From contig NZ_JABXKP010000008.1 in the NCBI RefSeq assembly GCF_017114985.1, positions 62,001 to 126,000 of the forward strand: DNA of 64,000 nucleotides, in the 5' to 3' direction. A program made the translations under genes and the position numbers. The notes beneath the pieces were generated by a model. The model saw only the letters and a program-made list of their open reading frames with translations, was not told the origin of the DNA and made no database searches. Each line of letters opens with the position of its first letter. Within the stretch, counting starts at the first letter, position 1. Below are positions 9,905-19,962 of the stretch, piece by piece. The DNA is from Nostoc sp. JL33 (GTDB lineage Bacteria; Cyanobacteriota; Cyanobacteriia; Cyanobacteriales; Nostocaceae).

Positions 9905-10570
9905 ATTTGCCTCAAGTCTCTCCTAATAGGTTCTACGTTAGAACCATGTTTGCCTTCTAGAGAATTTCTAAATATTTTTGCAAGCTTTGTAATATCACTT
10001 TACAATCAAGCTTTTTTGTTACAAAGCACAATTCCTATTACAGTATGGCGTAAATAGACCAACCATATCCTACCGGAAGCCGTTGTTCTGTAGTCGCCGC
10101 GGCTGTGTAGCAAGTTTTCAGAGCAGGGATACCGATAACGCTCCTATGCCCCTAATGCTGACGCTCGGTCGCACAGCGTTTCATAGAGAAACAATACTAG
10201 CTGAGGCAATGTGCAACTTCATATTCTGACCTCTCTCCTTTTTTGAGACGATAGAGTTATAATTCTGTCGTTCCAATTAATATAATCGCCCTCTAGATGC
10301 GATCCTCTTAACTAGCCCCAGCAGTTGACCTCCTCAACAAATAGACTCTTTGCTTAAAGCCAAGAGAATTTTTGTCATCTGTCAAATTTCGGATATTCAC
10401 AATAATATAGTATTTAATTTTTTGCTGGTAAATATTAAGTAGATAAATCCAGCAAACTCAGGATGCAAAAACCGATTTATTGATGTTAAATTTTGAGTAT
10501 TGCCCGAATTTGTTGAATTAACTCAACAAAACTCTTTATTTTTCGTGGCAATATTGTTTTAGGAGTGAAT
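9905..10570. other. Non-coding stretch upstream of the surface protein gene
   Basis: About 660 bp between divergently read genes. It is AT-rich from 10380 on and must contain the promoters of both neighbours. Around 10130-10190 there is repeat-like sequence (gctcctatgcccctaatgct region). I see no convincing gene. Confidence 0.5.
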
Positions 10571-11440
10571 GTGGATACTATTTTTCTTCGTAAAGGTGTT
10601 TTTTGGTTGCCAAGTATAGCTGCTCTTGCAGTCCTGAGTAGCGGCTTATCTGCAAGTGGCCAGACAGTGGACAAGGTGAGCAGTCAGCCATTAACCGAGC
10701 CTTCCGCAACCGTAGCCTCTCCCAACGAGTTTAGTACAGAACTAGACACTGCAAGCCAAAATCTCTCTACACAAACAACTGAAACATTTACAGTTACAAA
10801 TTTAACTAAAGTACAGCAGTTGCCCGACACTCCGATACAGCAAAACGCCAGTGTAACAACCACACCCGTTCCAGGCACAGTGGTAACCTCATCTGCGACG
10901 CTTACCTCTGAGTTTGTACAACCTACTTCTCAAACTACTTCTCAAACTACTTCTCAAACTACTTCTCAACCATCTGCTCCCAGAGTGGCGCAATCGGATA
11001 TTAATTTAGGTACAACTACCCGGGGTGGCAGCAGCTATATTGGCGTCGCTGCTAACATTGGTTTGAGTGGTGATGCGGACTCCTCTTTGGCCGACGGTAA
11101 CTTCGCGGTAGTCAGCAAAATCGGGCTGACAAATGCTATATCGGTACGACCCTCAGCCGTATTTGGTGACAACACCACAATTCTAGTTCCGATCACCTAC
11201 GATTTTTCCTTCAAGTCAGCAGATGCTTTTAGCGAACCGTTAGCGATCGCACCTTACGTCGGAGTGGGTGGAGCTTACAAAACTGGTGATGATTCGCAAT
11301 TTGCCTTTTTAGTATCTGGTGGCATTGATGTGCCTCTAACTCCTCAATTTACTGCAACAGCTGCTGTGAATGCAGGATTTTTCGATAAAACTGATGTGGG
11401 CTTGTTGTTAGGAGTTGGTTACAATTTCACTGGGTTTTAA
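10571..11440 (+). CDS. Secreted/outer-membrane beta-barrel-like protein
   Basis: 289 residues from the GTG at 10571, preferred over the GTG at 10565 because AGGAG (10561-10565) sits 5 nt before it and overlaps the earlier candidate. It has an N-terminal hydrophobic signal segment (GVFWLPSIAALAVLSSGLSA). A low-complexity Ser/Thr/Gln linker follows with four tandem TTSQ units, and then a C-terminal domain of alternating strands rich in Gly and aromatics (GGSSYIGVAANIGLSG ... GVGYNFTGF). Ending in an aromatic residue is typical of outer-membrane barrels. Probably an envelope protein; exact function unknown. Confidence 0.65.
   Translation: MDTIFLRKGVFWLPSIAALAVLSSGLSASGQTVDKVSSQPLTEPSATVASPNEFSTELDTASQNLSTQTTETFTVTNLTKVQQLPDTPIQQNASVTTTPVPGTVVTSSATLTSEFVQPTSQTTSQTTSQTTSQPSAPRVAQSDINLGTTTRGGSSYIGVAANIGLSGDADSSLADGNFAVVSKIGLTNAISVRPSAVFGDNTTILVPITYDFSFKSADAFSEPLAIAPYVGVGGAYKTGDDSQFAFLVSGGIDVPLTPQFTATAAVNAGFFDKTDVGLLLGVGYNFTGF
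10924..10972 (+). repeat. 12-bp tandem repeat inside the surface protein gene
   Basis: Four copies of acttctcaaact coding for TTSQ repeats in the linker of the surface protein. Copy number is likely to vary between strains. Confidence 0.8.
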
Positions 11441-11903
11441 AACTTAGGAGTTAGGAGTTATATCAGGTTCGGTTAAACACTTATAATATCTGTAGGTTGG
11501 GGAGCCACTGCGTTGGGCGGCTCTGCCGACTTGTTCGCGTAGCGTCTCCGACAGGAGAAGCATGTTGCGTTTGAGGAACGTAACTTGCTTCCCGCAGGGT
11601 AACCCAAAATTGATCCATGTTCATGTTGGGTTTCACTGCCGTACCCCTACAATACAAGCAAGCTACAACCCAACCTACATTGATAGATTTTATTATAAGT
11701 AATAACCCCAACTTGATATTAACGCCGTGTGCAACTTTCTCTCAAACCTAACCTCCAGCCCCAACCCTTGTAGGAACGGGAGTAAGAATCAAAGCTTCTT
11801 AGGACTGAAGGAAAGGTTTGCAAAGGGGTTTCACGAATAATTTGCACATCCCGTGAGTTAGTAATGTTTCATTCATAACTCTTAACTCCTAACTCCTAAC
11901 TTT
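11441..11903. other. Intergenic region with dispersed cyanobacterial repeats
   Basis: No gene supported. It contains palindromic repeat pieces (gcgtagcgtctccgacagg near 11537 and cttgcttcccgcagggta near 11584-11601). The second recurs inside the degenerate tRNA-Ser at 18150-18179. An aactcct STRR ends the region at 11870-11900. Confidence 0.6.
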
Positions 11904-13226
11904 CTACTTGGGGGTAACTTTATCAATTACCTTGATTTTGCCATCGTCTCCTACTGTCCAAACATCGTAAACACCGACGACATCGCCGTTAGCATCAACA
12001 TCTACGTTGCCACTGGCTCCTTGGTAGTTAATCTTCTTACCATCTTTAAGTAACTTCAGTCCCTCGCAGACATCGGTAACTTCTGTGCCAGGCCCATCAG
12101 CCACTTCACGGATTTTGCTGGCTATGCCAACACCTGTATTTTCTTTAGCGGCTTGTGCCGCCAATGTCAATAAGGCAGCCGCATCCCAAGCTTGAGGAGC
12201 GTATTCTCCTGGCGCACCACCCTTTTTATCCTTCCACAGCTTGTTGAAAGCTTCTAGTGCTTTACCATTGGAACCGGGTACTGTACCGATCGCTCCAGTT
12301 AAAATATATTTACCATCACTGCCTTTGCCAACTTGTTCTGGGAAAGTAGGTGATTTTACCCCATCTGTAAGCAAAATCTGTACACCCTTAGCCACACCTT
12401 GCTGATAGGCGGCTTTCAGGAACAGACTACCAGTTTCAGCGTACAGTACAGCTAGGACTGCATCTGGCTTCCCAGCAAAAGCAGCAGCCGCTTCTGTATC
12501 AAATGTCTGGGCTTTCGGGTCGTAACGGACAGGTTTATCTTTATTAACAATGGTTCCACCCAATTTTTCAAAAGTTTGCACAAATGCTTTTTCAAAGCCA
12601 ACGCCATAGTCGTTATTAATCACGACTGTAGAAACTCGCTTAAAACCTTTTTTATTAGCAAGTTGGGCTAAGGCTAGTGCTTGGTAGGTATCGGGGGGAG
12701 CAGTACGCGCCCAAAAGCCTTTAAAGTCGCCTTTTTGGGCCTTTTCGGTAAAGACGGGACTGGTACTACCAGGGGAAACCAGCATGACTTTATTCGGCGT
12801 GGCAATGGAGACTGCTGCACTAGAAACGCTACTGGCAAAGGAGCCAACTACACCTGCTACTTTATCTAAAGTTGCTAGTTTGGTCATACCGGCAGCACCA
12901 GCTCTGGGATCGGTTTGGTCGTCTACTTGCACCAAGTTCACTGGTTCGCCATTCACCCCACCGCAAGCGTTTACGGTATCGACGAGTAAAGGGACAGAAC
13001 CTAGCATCTGCTGTCCAACAGAAGCCAAATCACCTGTTGTCGGTAGCAGGGAACCAATTTTTAGTCCTTGAGCAGTGCTTACGGTAGTTGAGTTTGCTGC
13101 TGGGGTAGCGGTACTTCCGGTGTTAGCTGTGCCATTGGGGGTATTAGTATCACCACAAGCCCCAACTAGGAACCCAATTGCTAGGGTAGCTATACTGAAG
13201 GTTAAAGCGGCGCTAATTTTTCTCAT
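11904..13226 (-). CDS. ABC transporter substrate-binding lipoprotein, branched-chain/neutral amino acid type
   Basis: 440 residues with a lipoprotein signal peptide: a hydrophobic stretch ending in the lipobox LVGAC (Cys 24). A low-complexity Thr/Asn/Ala linker precedes a periplasmic-binding fold of the Leu/Ile/Val type (LKIGSLLPTTGDLASVGQQM; NGEPVNLVQVDDQTDP; VINNDYGVGFEKAFVQTF). It captures a small solute, most likely amino acids, for an ABC importer. It resembles NatB of the cyanobacterial N-II neutral amino acid system, but permease and ATPase genes are not adjacent, so the substrate is inferred. Probably monocistronic. Confidence 0.85.
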   Translation of the reverse strand: MRKISAALTFSIATLAIGFLVGACGDTNTPNGTANTGSTATPAANSTTVSTAQGLKIGSLLPTTGDLASVGQQMLGSVPLLVDTVNACGGVNGEPVNLVQVDDQTDPRAGAAGMTKLATLDKVAGVVGSFASSVSSAAVSIATPNKVMLVSPGSTSPVFTEKAQKGDFKGFWARTAPPDTYQALALAQLANKKGFKRVSTVVINNDYGVGFEKAFVQTFEKLGGTIVNKDKPVRYDPKAQTFDTEAAAAFAGKPDAVLAVLYAETGSLFLKAAYQQGVAKGVQILLTDGVKSPTFPEQVGKGSDGKYILTGAIGTVPGSNGKALEAFNKLWKDKKGGAPGEYAPQAWDAAALLTLAAQAAKENTGVGIASKIREVADGPGTEVTDVCEGLKLLKDGKKINYQGASGNVDVDANGDVVGVYDVWTVGDDGKIKVIDKVTPK

Positions 13227-13418
13227 AAGTAATTTTTACTCCTCAGATGCTTAGGAGCCTAAAAGTAAGATTCAAACTAGATTTCTAACTTAGCTGGATC
13301 TTATCAAGACTCCAAAGGATAAATCATATCATCCATCTTTGGGAGTAGAAATATTTACTCCTACATTAGTATTATTTTTCTACACAGAATATACTCTGTG
13401 TAGAAAAAGCTGGAAAAC

Positions 13419-13509
13419 GGAGAGGGAGGGATTCGAACCCTCGGTACGGAGTTACCTGCCGTACAACAGATTAGCAATCTGCCGCTTTCGACCACTCAGC
13501 CACCTCTCC
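13419..13509 (-). tRNA. tRNA-Ser(GCT)
   Basis: 91-nt class II tRNA. Acceptor GGAGAGG pairs with the 3' strand, the anticodon loop TTGCTAA gives GCT, it has a long variable arm, and its T-loop is canonical TTCGAAT. An isolated, normal-looking gene, unlike the array copy at 19332. Confidence 0.92.
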
Positions 13510-13555
13510 ATGACTCACGAATATCAATGTTACCAGACTTGCTCTTAAGAGTCAA

Positions 13556-13637
13556 TAGTCATTTGTCATTGGTCATTAGTCATTGGTCATTTGTTATCTA
13601 TAAAAGACTAAGGACTAAGGACTAGGGACAAATGACT
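13556..13637. repeat. Short tandem repeats (ggtcatt/agtcatt type)
   Basis: Heptamers of the type tcattggtcattagtcattgg, then aaggactaaggacta, between tRNA-Ser and crtB. Same class of repeat as at 54000. Confidence 0.7.
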
Positions 13638-13645
13638 AATTTTTT

Positions 13646-16001
<2,356 letters not shown>

Positions 16002-16727
16002 TTAACCCTAATACCCTTCAATATTTCTTAATGGTTTTGTCGTTCTCATTATACGTTGCAATCCGTTACATTTGGCAGTTATTGTGGGATCGCTTCCCCA
16101 AAAAACTTTTCCCAAAGGAAATTTTACCTACGCGCACCTGCCCAAGCAAATTGCCAATACCATTATTGGCAATAGGTTTGCGGCGAGTATTTCATCTAGA
16201 TTTACTCCAGGTGATTTAGGCAAACAAAAGTATATCCTCTAACTGAAAATAGGTAATCCCAAATGTGGACTTAAAGTAGTTGATTTCTTTGCTAATCCGT
16301 GTATTTGATCTCTTGGAAATGTCTGGGCTATTGGTTAAAAACTGCTAGTTGATTTGGGAGATATTTTCTTTCAGGGAATATATCGATAATGTAAAAATAA
16401 AGACCAGTTATATTTTTTTTAGTATTTTAACTATTAATTATTCAGCAGCTATTGAGAATAATTTTGACCTATTAAAATAGCCGAATGCGATCGCAAAAAT
16501 ACTTTTGCGGGAAAACTAATCTCTGGCAGCGTCAGTAATTATGCTGAAAATTTTGGCTTAATTCTCTTAGGCAGCAGCCCCTATATATTCCCATACTGAG
16601 CATGGGAACGAGAATAAAAACCTACCTTTGAAAGCTCGCCATTCCCCATAAGGATATACGATAAAGGTTTATGTCCTCTAGGTTGAACAACTCAGTTGTT
16701 TAACGCACAACTTATAGGTAAAAGATT
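16002..16727. other. Divergent intergenic region between crtP and the GH3 gene
   Basis: About 725 bp with no supported gene. It contains the hairpin at 16151-16172 and must hold promoters for both neighbours. The part from 16300 to 16500 is strongly AT-rich. Confidence 0.5.
16151..16172. promoter_or_regulatory. Perfect 9-bp palindrome upstream of crtP
   Basis: TTGCCAATA/TATTGGCAA with a 4-nt loop. It could be an operator or a 5'-UTR hairpin of the crtP-crtB transcript; only the symmetry is seen. Confidence 0.35.
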
Positions 16728-17816
16728 ATGGGTGTATCGCAGGAGCTAAGGCGCTTTGGACATCATCTGATTCTAGGTATTTCAGGTACTACATTAAGCG
16801 ATGATGATAAACGCGCACTCACTGAATTGAAACCAATTGGGGTGATCTTTTTTGCGAAGAACTTTCTGGATGGCACTCCATATCAGGTTTGGCTAGAAAG
16901 CTTCAAGGATTTGAACAGCCAGATACGAAAATATACTGAACGTGATTCAATGTTCATTAGCCTCGATCATGAAGGAGGTCGTGTAATTCGTACACCACTG
17001 CCAATTACCCGCTTTCCTCATGCCTTGTTGCTGCGATCGCACGCCCGTGAAGTAGCAAAAGCCACAGCAGTAGAACTAAAATCACTGGGCATAAACTTAT
17101 CCTGGGCACCCGTAGCAGATATTTTTTCCCATCCCAATAACCCGGTGATTGGGCCTCGCGCCTTTGGTAACACTCCCGAAACTGTTACTCAAGGTGCCCG
17201 TGACTACTACTTTGGATTGCAAGAGTCAGGAATTATTGGATGCGCCAAACACTTCCCCGGACATGGAGACACCAGCAACGACTCTCACATTGAGCTACCA
17301 ATACTAAATTTAACTCTAGAAGACCTGCGACTTCGAGAACTTATACCTTTCAGAGCTTTAATCGAAGTACAGATTCCTTTGATTATGACTGTCCATATTT
17401 TATTTCCCAAGATAGATCCTGATGTACCTGCAACGCTTTCCCAGGCTATCCTCAAAACCATACTTAGAGAGGAACTTGGCTTTGAGGGAGTGGTTGTGTC
17501 TGACGACTTAGATATGAAAGCTATCTCAGAAATGTTTATGAAAGCTGGTACTGTGGCGCGGTCACTTCATGCAGGCTGCGACCTGTTTATTATCTCGCGC
17601 AATATTAATTCTTCATCTATAGAAAGAACTTATCAGATTGCTGAAGATTTTGCCGATTCTCTAACTAATGGTAGCTTAGACGAATCAGTAGTGGAGGCAG
17701 CTAGAGAAAGAATTGAGAAACTACTGGCAGTAACACCGCAATATCCCATACATGCTCTGGATAAAGAGATATTATTGCAACATGCTCAACTAGCGATCGC
17801 TAGTTCCTATTCATAA
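16728..17816 (+). CDS. Glycoside hydrolase family 3, beta-N-acetylhexosaminidase (NagZ-like)
   Basis: 362 residues. Motifs of GH3 N-acetylglucosaminidases are present: SLDHEGGRVIR (about 78-88), KHFPGHGDTSNDSH (about 175-188, holding the His/Asp pair special to NagZ) and the nucleophile motif VVSDDLDMKAI (about 252-262). The family removes N-acetylglucosamine from peptidoglycan fragments in cell-wall recycling. There is no signal peptide, so a cytoplasmic role fits. It stands alone between the carotenoid operon and the tRNA array. Confidence 0.88.
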   Translation: MGVSQELRRFGHHLILGISGTTLSDDDKRALTELKPIGVIFFAKNFLDGTPYQVWLESFKDLNSQIRKYTERDSMFISLDHEGGRVIRTPLPITRFPHALLLRSHAREVAKATAVELKSLGINLSWAPVADIFSHPNNPVIGPRAFGNTPETVTQGARDYYFGLQESGIIGCAKHFPGHGDTSNDSHIELPILNLTLEDLRLRELIPFRALIEVQIPLIMTVHILFPKIDPDVPATLSQAILKTILREELGFEGVVVSDDLDMKAISEMFMKAGTVARSLHAGCDLFIISRNINSSSIERTYQIAEDFADSLTNGSLDESVVEAARERIEKLLAVTPQYPIHALDKEILLQHAQLAIASSYS

Positions 17817-17906
17817 CCCAACACGCATTCAAGTTGCATATTAGCTAATAGCTAAAATTGCATTCCGTAATTTTGAATTTTGAATTTTGAATTTTGAATT
17901 GTTTAG

Positions 17907-17977
17907 TGGGTGGTATAGGGGTCGAACCTATTTCTGCGGGTTAAAAGCCCGATGCACAGCCGTTATGCCAACCACCC
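17907..17977 (-). tRNA. tRNA-Lys(TTT), array unit
   Basis: Acceptor GGGTGGT/ACCACCC is perfect; the loop CTTTTAA gives TTT; the anticodon stem is 4 bp (CGGG/CCCG). At 71 nt it is slightly short. Last unit of the array in transcription order. Confidence 0.75.
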
Positions 17978-18054
17978 TTGTTAATTTGAAAAAGAAATGA
18001 GCAAGTGCGATCGTATTACATCGCAAGCTTTGTAACACCAACAACAGATATAAA

Positions 18055-18126
18055 TCCACCAGGGAGGTACTGCCCCTCCTATTTCTGTGTTATCAGCACA
18101 GCGCCTCGCTTTTCGGCTTCAGGTGG
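18055..18126 (-). tRNA. tRNA-Ile(GAT)-like, array unit
   Basis: Anticodon arm CTGTG-CTGATAA-CACAG gives GAT. The T stem GGAGG/CCTCC is perfect but the loop GGCAGTA departs from TTCRAAT. The acceptor has six of seven pairs (T-T mismatch). Possibly a pseudo-tRNA. Confidence 0.6.
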
Positions 18127-18132
18127 AAAAAG

Positions 18133-18234
18133 AGGAAGATGGAGGAATCGTAGCTTGCTTCCCGTAGGGTACCCCTACAGTTGCCCGTACTCCAAGGTTC
18201 AAGCTTGGTTGCCGTCCATTCAGCAGCATCTTCC
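18133..18234 (-). pseudogene. tRNA-Ser(TGA)-like unit disrupted by a repeat
   Basis: Perfect acceptor GGAAGAT/ATCTTCC and anticodon arm CCAAG-CTTGAAC-CTTGG (TGA). It is 102 nt long, and the variable/T-arm region contains the dispersed repeat gcttgcttcccgtagggta (18153-18171). No T arm can be drawn. Confidence 0.6.
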
Positions 18235-18241
18235 ATTCAGG

Positions 18242-18316
18242 GGTATCTGACGGGGCTTGAACCCGCTATGACTGGTTCCACAAACCAGCGCCTCGACCAC
18301 TTTGGCTTCAGATACC
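18242..18316 (-). tRNA. tRNA-His(GTG), array unit
   Basis: Eight acceptor pairs GGTATCTG/CAGATACC include the extra G-1 to C73 pair expected for tRNA-His. The anticodon loop TTGTGGA reads GTG. Confidence 0.85.
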
Positions 18317-18321
18317 ATCAG

Positions 18322-18395
18322 TGGAATCAATGGGACTTGAACCCATAACCTCCTGCTTGCAAGGCAGGCGCTCTATCCATTTGAGCTATGACCCC
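18322..18395 (-). tRNA. tRNA-Ala(TGC), array unit
   Basis: Anticodon arm CCTGC-CTTGCAA-GCAGG. The acceptor GGGGTCA/TGATTCC uses two G-T pairs (G3 and G4 facing T), so the usual G3-U70 wobble of tRNA-Ala is retained. Discriminator A. Confidence 0.85.
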
Positions 18396-18507
18396 ATCAA
18401 ATAAGTAAAAAGAGCAAAGTAAAACTAAAAAGAAAGAGAAATAATTAAATTCATTCTTTTGATTTTTGACTTTTAACTTTTGACTTTTGACTTTTGACTT
18501 GTTTAGG

Positions 18508-18581
18508 CGGGAGTGGTAGGACTCGAACCCACAACTTTCGAGGTAGAAGCTCGAAGCTCTATTCCATTGAGCTACACTCCC
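18508..18581 (-). tRNA. tRNA-Arg(TCT), array unit
   Basis: Anticodon arm TCGAG-CTTCTAC-CTCGA reads TCT (AGA/AGG). Perfect acceptor GGGAGTG/CACTCCC. A 112-bp spacer rich in gacttttt-type repeats separates it from the Ala unit. Confidence 0.85.
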
Positions 18582-18590
18582 AATATTTGG

Positions 18591-18663
18591 TAGTCCTGGC
18601 AGGAATCGAACCCGCAACATTCTTCTTGTAAGAAAGACACTCTACCAATTGAGCTACAGGACT
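18591..18663 (-). tRNA. tRNA-Val(TAC), array unit
   Basis: Acceptor AGTCCTG/CAGGACT is perfect, loop CTTACAA gives TAC, canonical T-loop TTCGATT. 73 nt. Confidence 0.85.
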
Positions 18664-18668
18664 ACGCA

Positions 18669-18739
18669 AGCGAGTGGAGGGACTTGACCCACGCACTGAG
18701 TATGGCGTACTCAGATGCTACCGATTACATCACACCCGC
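18669..18739 (-). tRNA. tRNA-Gly(GCC), atypical, array unit
   Basis: Anticodon arm TGAGT-ACGCCAT-ACTCA has C at position 33 instead of the nearly universal T. The T-loop is also atypical. Acceptor GCGGGTG/CACTCGC pairs. Function doubtful. Confidence 0.65.
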
Positions 18740-18747
18740 AAGTTCAG

Positions 18748-18818
18748 AGCGGACGGCGAGATTTGAACTCGCACGAAGACGTTGGAAGCGTCTCATGCTG
18801 CCGTTACATCACACCCGC
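18748..18818 (-). tRNA. tRNA-Gly(TCC), array unit
   Basis: Anticodon arm AGACG-CTTCCAA-CGTCT gives TCC. Acceptor GCGGGTG/CGTCCGC contains two G-T pairs. The 5' half is nearly the same as the adjacent Gly(GCC) unit, suggesting local duplication. Confidence 0.82.
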
Positions 18819-18826
18819 ATTAGTCA

Positions 18827-18899
18827 AGCTGGTAACAGGAATTGAACCTGTAACCTACTGATTACAAATCAGTTGCTCTGCCAATTGAGCTACACCAGC
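18827..18899 (-). tRNA. tRNA-Thr(TGT), array unit
   Basis: Anticodon arm ACTGA-TTTGTAA-TCAGT gives TGT. Acceptor GCTGGTG/TACCAGC; T-loop TTCAATT. 73 nt. Confidence 0.82.
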
Positions 18900-18910
18900 A
18901 CTAATTTTGG

Positions 18911-18994
18911 TGACGGGGGCAGGAATTGAACCTGCCGATGTTCAGGTTATTTCGCCTTCAAAGGGCGCTATGTTGCCAATTACACCACAGGGCT
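18911..18994 (-). tRNA. tRNA-Gln(TTG)-like degenerate unit
   Basis: Loop CTTTGAA gives TTG with a 4-bp stem CGCC/GGCG, and the T arm GCAGG-TTCAATT-CCTGC is sound. The 5' strand (AGCCCTG) does not pair with the 3' strand (CCCCGTC), and about 11 extra nt sit in the variable region. CCA is encoded. Probably non-functional or chimeric. Confidence 0.45.
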
Positions 18995-18996
18995 TT

Positions 18997-19071
18997 ATTG
19001 CCAGGGCAGGGTTTGAACCTGCAACCTCATCGTTCAGAGCGATGCGACTTACCAATTCGTCCACCCGGCAA
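18997..19071 (-). tRNA. tRNA-Gln(CTG), array unit
   Basis: Anticodon arm CATCG-CTCTGAA-CGATG gives CTG. Acceptor TTGCCGG/CTGGCAA starts with a T-A pair as is usual for tRNA-Gln. Confidence 0.8.
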
Positions 19072-19078
19072 TGAATGG

Positions 19079-19150
19079 CTGCCTCAGTAGGACTCGAACC
19101 TACAACCGCGCGGTTAACAGCCGCTTGCTCTACCATTGAGCTATGAGGCA
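19079..19150 (-). tRNA. tRNA-Asn(GTT), array unit
   Basis: Loop CTGTTAA gives GTT; perfect acceptor TGCCTCA/TGAGGCA; canonical T-loop TTCGAGT; discriminator G. Confidence 0.86.
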
Positions 19151-19156
19151 ACGAAG

Positions 19157-19231
19157 CCCCCCAGGTCGGAATCGAACCGACGACCTCCTGTTCTTCAGAC
19201 AGGCGCTAACTACCAACTGAGCTACCGGGGG
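19157..19231 (-). tRNA. tRNA-Phe(GAA), array unit
   Basis: Anticodon arm CCTGT-CTGAAGA-ACAGG gives GAA. Acceptor CCCCCGG/CTGGGGG; canonical T-loop. The 3' neighbour base is G rather than A. Confidence 0.85.
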
Positions 19232-19252
19232 ATAAAATAAGAGATCATGCAA

Positions 19253-19327
19253 CGAGAGCGGAGGGATTTGAACCCTCAAATCTTCAGTTTCGTAGACTGA
19301 GATGTTATCCAGTTACACCACACTCTC
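19253..19327 (-). tRNA. tRNA-Arg(ACG), array unit
   Basis: Anticodon arm TCAGT-CTACGAA-ACTGA gives ACG, which needs A-to-I editing for full decoding. Acceptor GAGAGTG/CGCTCTC. Confidence 0.83.
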
Positions 19328-19331
19328 AAGG

Positions 19332-19421
19332 CGGAGAAGACAGGATTTGAACCTGCGACGGATATTAACTACCCGTTTCCTCTTAGCAGGAGGACGCTTT
19401 GGGCCACTCAGCCACCTCTCC
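19332..19421 (-). tRNA. tRNA-Ser(GCT), array unit
   Basis: 90-nt class II tRNA; arm TCCTC-CTGCTAA-GAGGA gives GCT; acceptor GGAGAGG/CTTCTCC. The first 18 nt equal the isolated tRNA-Ser at 13419 but the anticodon arm and the rest differ. Confidence 0.85.
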
Positions 19422-19425
19422 ATAA

Positions 19426-19508
19426 TGGGTCGAGCAGGATTTGAACCTGCGTGCAAAAAAGAACAGTTTTACAGACTGTCGCCTTCAGCCAGACTCGGCC
19501 ACCGACCC
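19426..19508 (-). tRNA. tRNA-Tyr(GTA), array unit
   Basis: 83-nt class II tRNA with arm ACAGT-CTGTAAA-ACTGT (GTA) and a long variable arm; acceptor GGGTCGG/TCGACCC. Confidence 0.85.
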
Positions 19509-19515
19509 ATAATCA

Positions 19516-19587
19516 TTCCCTCGACGAGAATTGAACTCGCATCTGTGCTTTGAAAGAACACTGACTTAACCATTCGTCCACGAGGGC
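19516..19587 (-). tRNA. tRNA-Glu(TTC), array unit
   Basis: Loop CTTTCAA gives TTC. The acceptor lacks the first pair (G1 opposite A72). The sequence is very unlike the isolated tRNA-Glu(TTC) at 26663, so it is not a recent copy of it. Confidence 0.75.
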
Positions 19588-19644
19588 ATAATTTACAGAA
19601 TTTTAAATTTTTTGATCTAAAATCCAAAATCCAAAATTGTCTGA

Positions 19645-19716
19645 CGCAGGGACTAGGATTTGAACCTAGAACATCGGATTTGGAGTCACGAGGTGTTACC
19701 GTTACACCATCCCTGC
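19645..19716 (-). tRNA. tRNA-Trp(CCA)-like degenerate unit
   Basis: Perfect acceptor GCAGGGA/TCCCTGC and a normal T arm. Loop CTCCAAA would give CCA, but the flanking stem (CGTGA/TCCGA) forms only two pairs. The identity is therefore uncertain and the unit may be inactive. Confidence 0.5.
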
Positions 19717-19722
19717 ATTTGG

Positions 19723-19795
19723 TGGCAGTGGCGGGATTTGCACCCGCATATACCAGGGTATGAACCTGGGGCTTTGCTAATTAAGCTACGCTGCG
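19723..19795 (-). tRNA. tRNA-Met(CAT)-like, array unit
   Basis: Arm CCAGG-TTCATAC-CCTGG gives CAT. The 5' acceptor strand CGCAGCG mismatches at the first pair (C-C) and at one inner pair. CCA is encoded. It could instead be a lysidine-type Ile tRNA. A HIP1 site overlaps its 5' end. Confidence 0.65.
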
Positions 19796-19805
19796 ATCGC
19801 ACCAA

Positions 19806-19878
19806 AGGCTGAGGTGAGATTTGAACTCACGATATCGGTTTTGCAGACCGACGCCTTCGACCACTTGGCTACTCAGCC
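19806..19878 (-). tRNA. tRNA-Cys(GCA), array unit
   Basis: Arm TCGGT-CTGCAAA-ACCGA gives GCA. Perfect acceptor GGCTGAG/CTCAGCC. 73 nt. Confidence 0.86.
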
Positions 19879-19884
19879 ATTTGG

Positions 19885-19958
19885 GAGTCCCGACGAGATT
19901 CGCACTCGTAATCTTCAGCTTGAGAGGCTGACGGCTTAAACTATTCGCCTACAGGACT
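19885..19958 (-). tRNA. tRNA-Glu(CTC), array unit
   Basis: Arm TCAGC-CTCTCAA-GCTGA gives CTC. Acceptor AGTCCTG/CGGGACT; T-loop TGCGAAT. A second Glu isoacceptor with C34. Confidence 0.75.
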
Positions 19959-19962
19959 ACAA

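Noticed and set aside
13339-13548. Plus-strand frame over tRNA-Ser
   Set aside because: Translation of a tRNA gene; similar frames over the array (18327, 18942, 19302) were rejected for the same reason.
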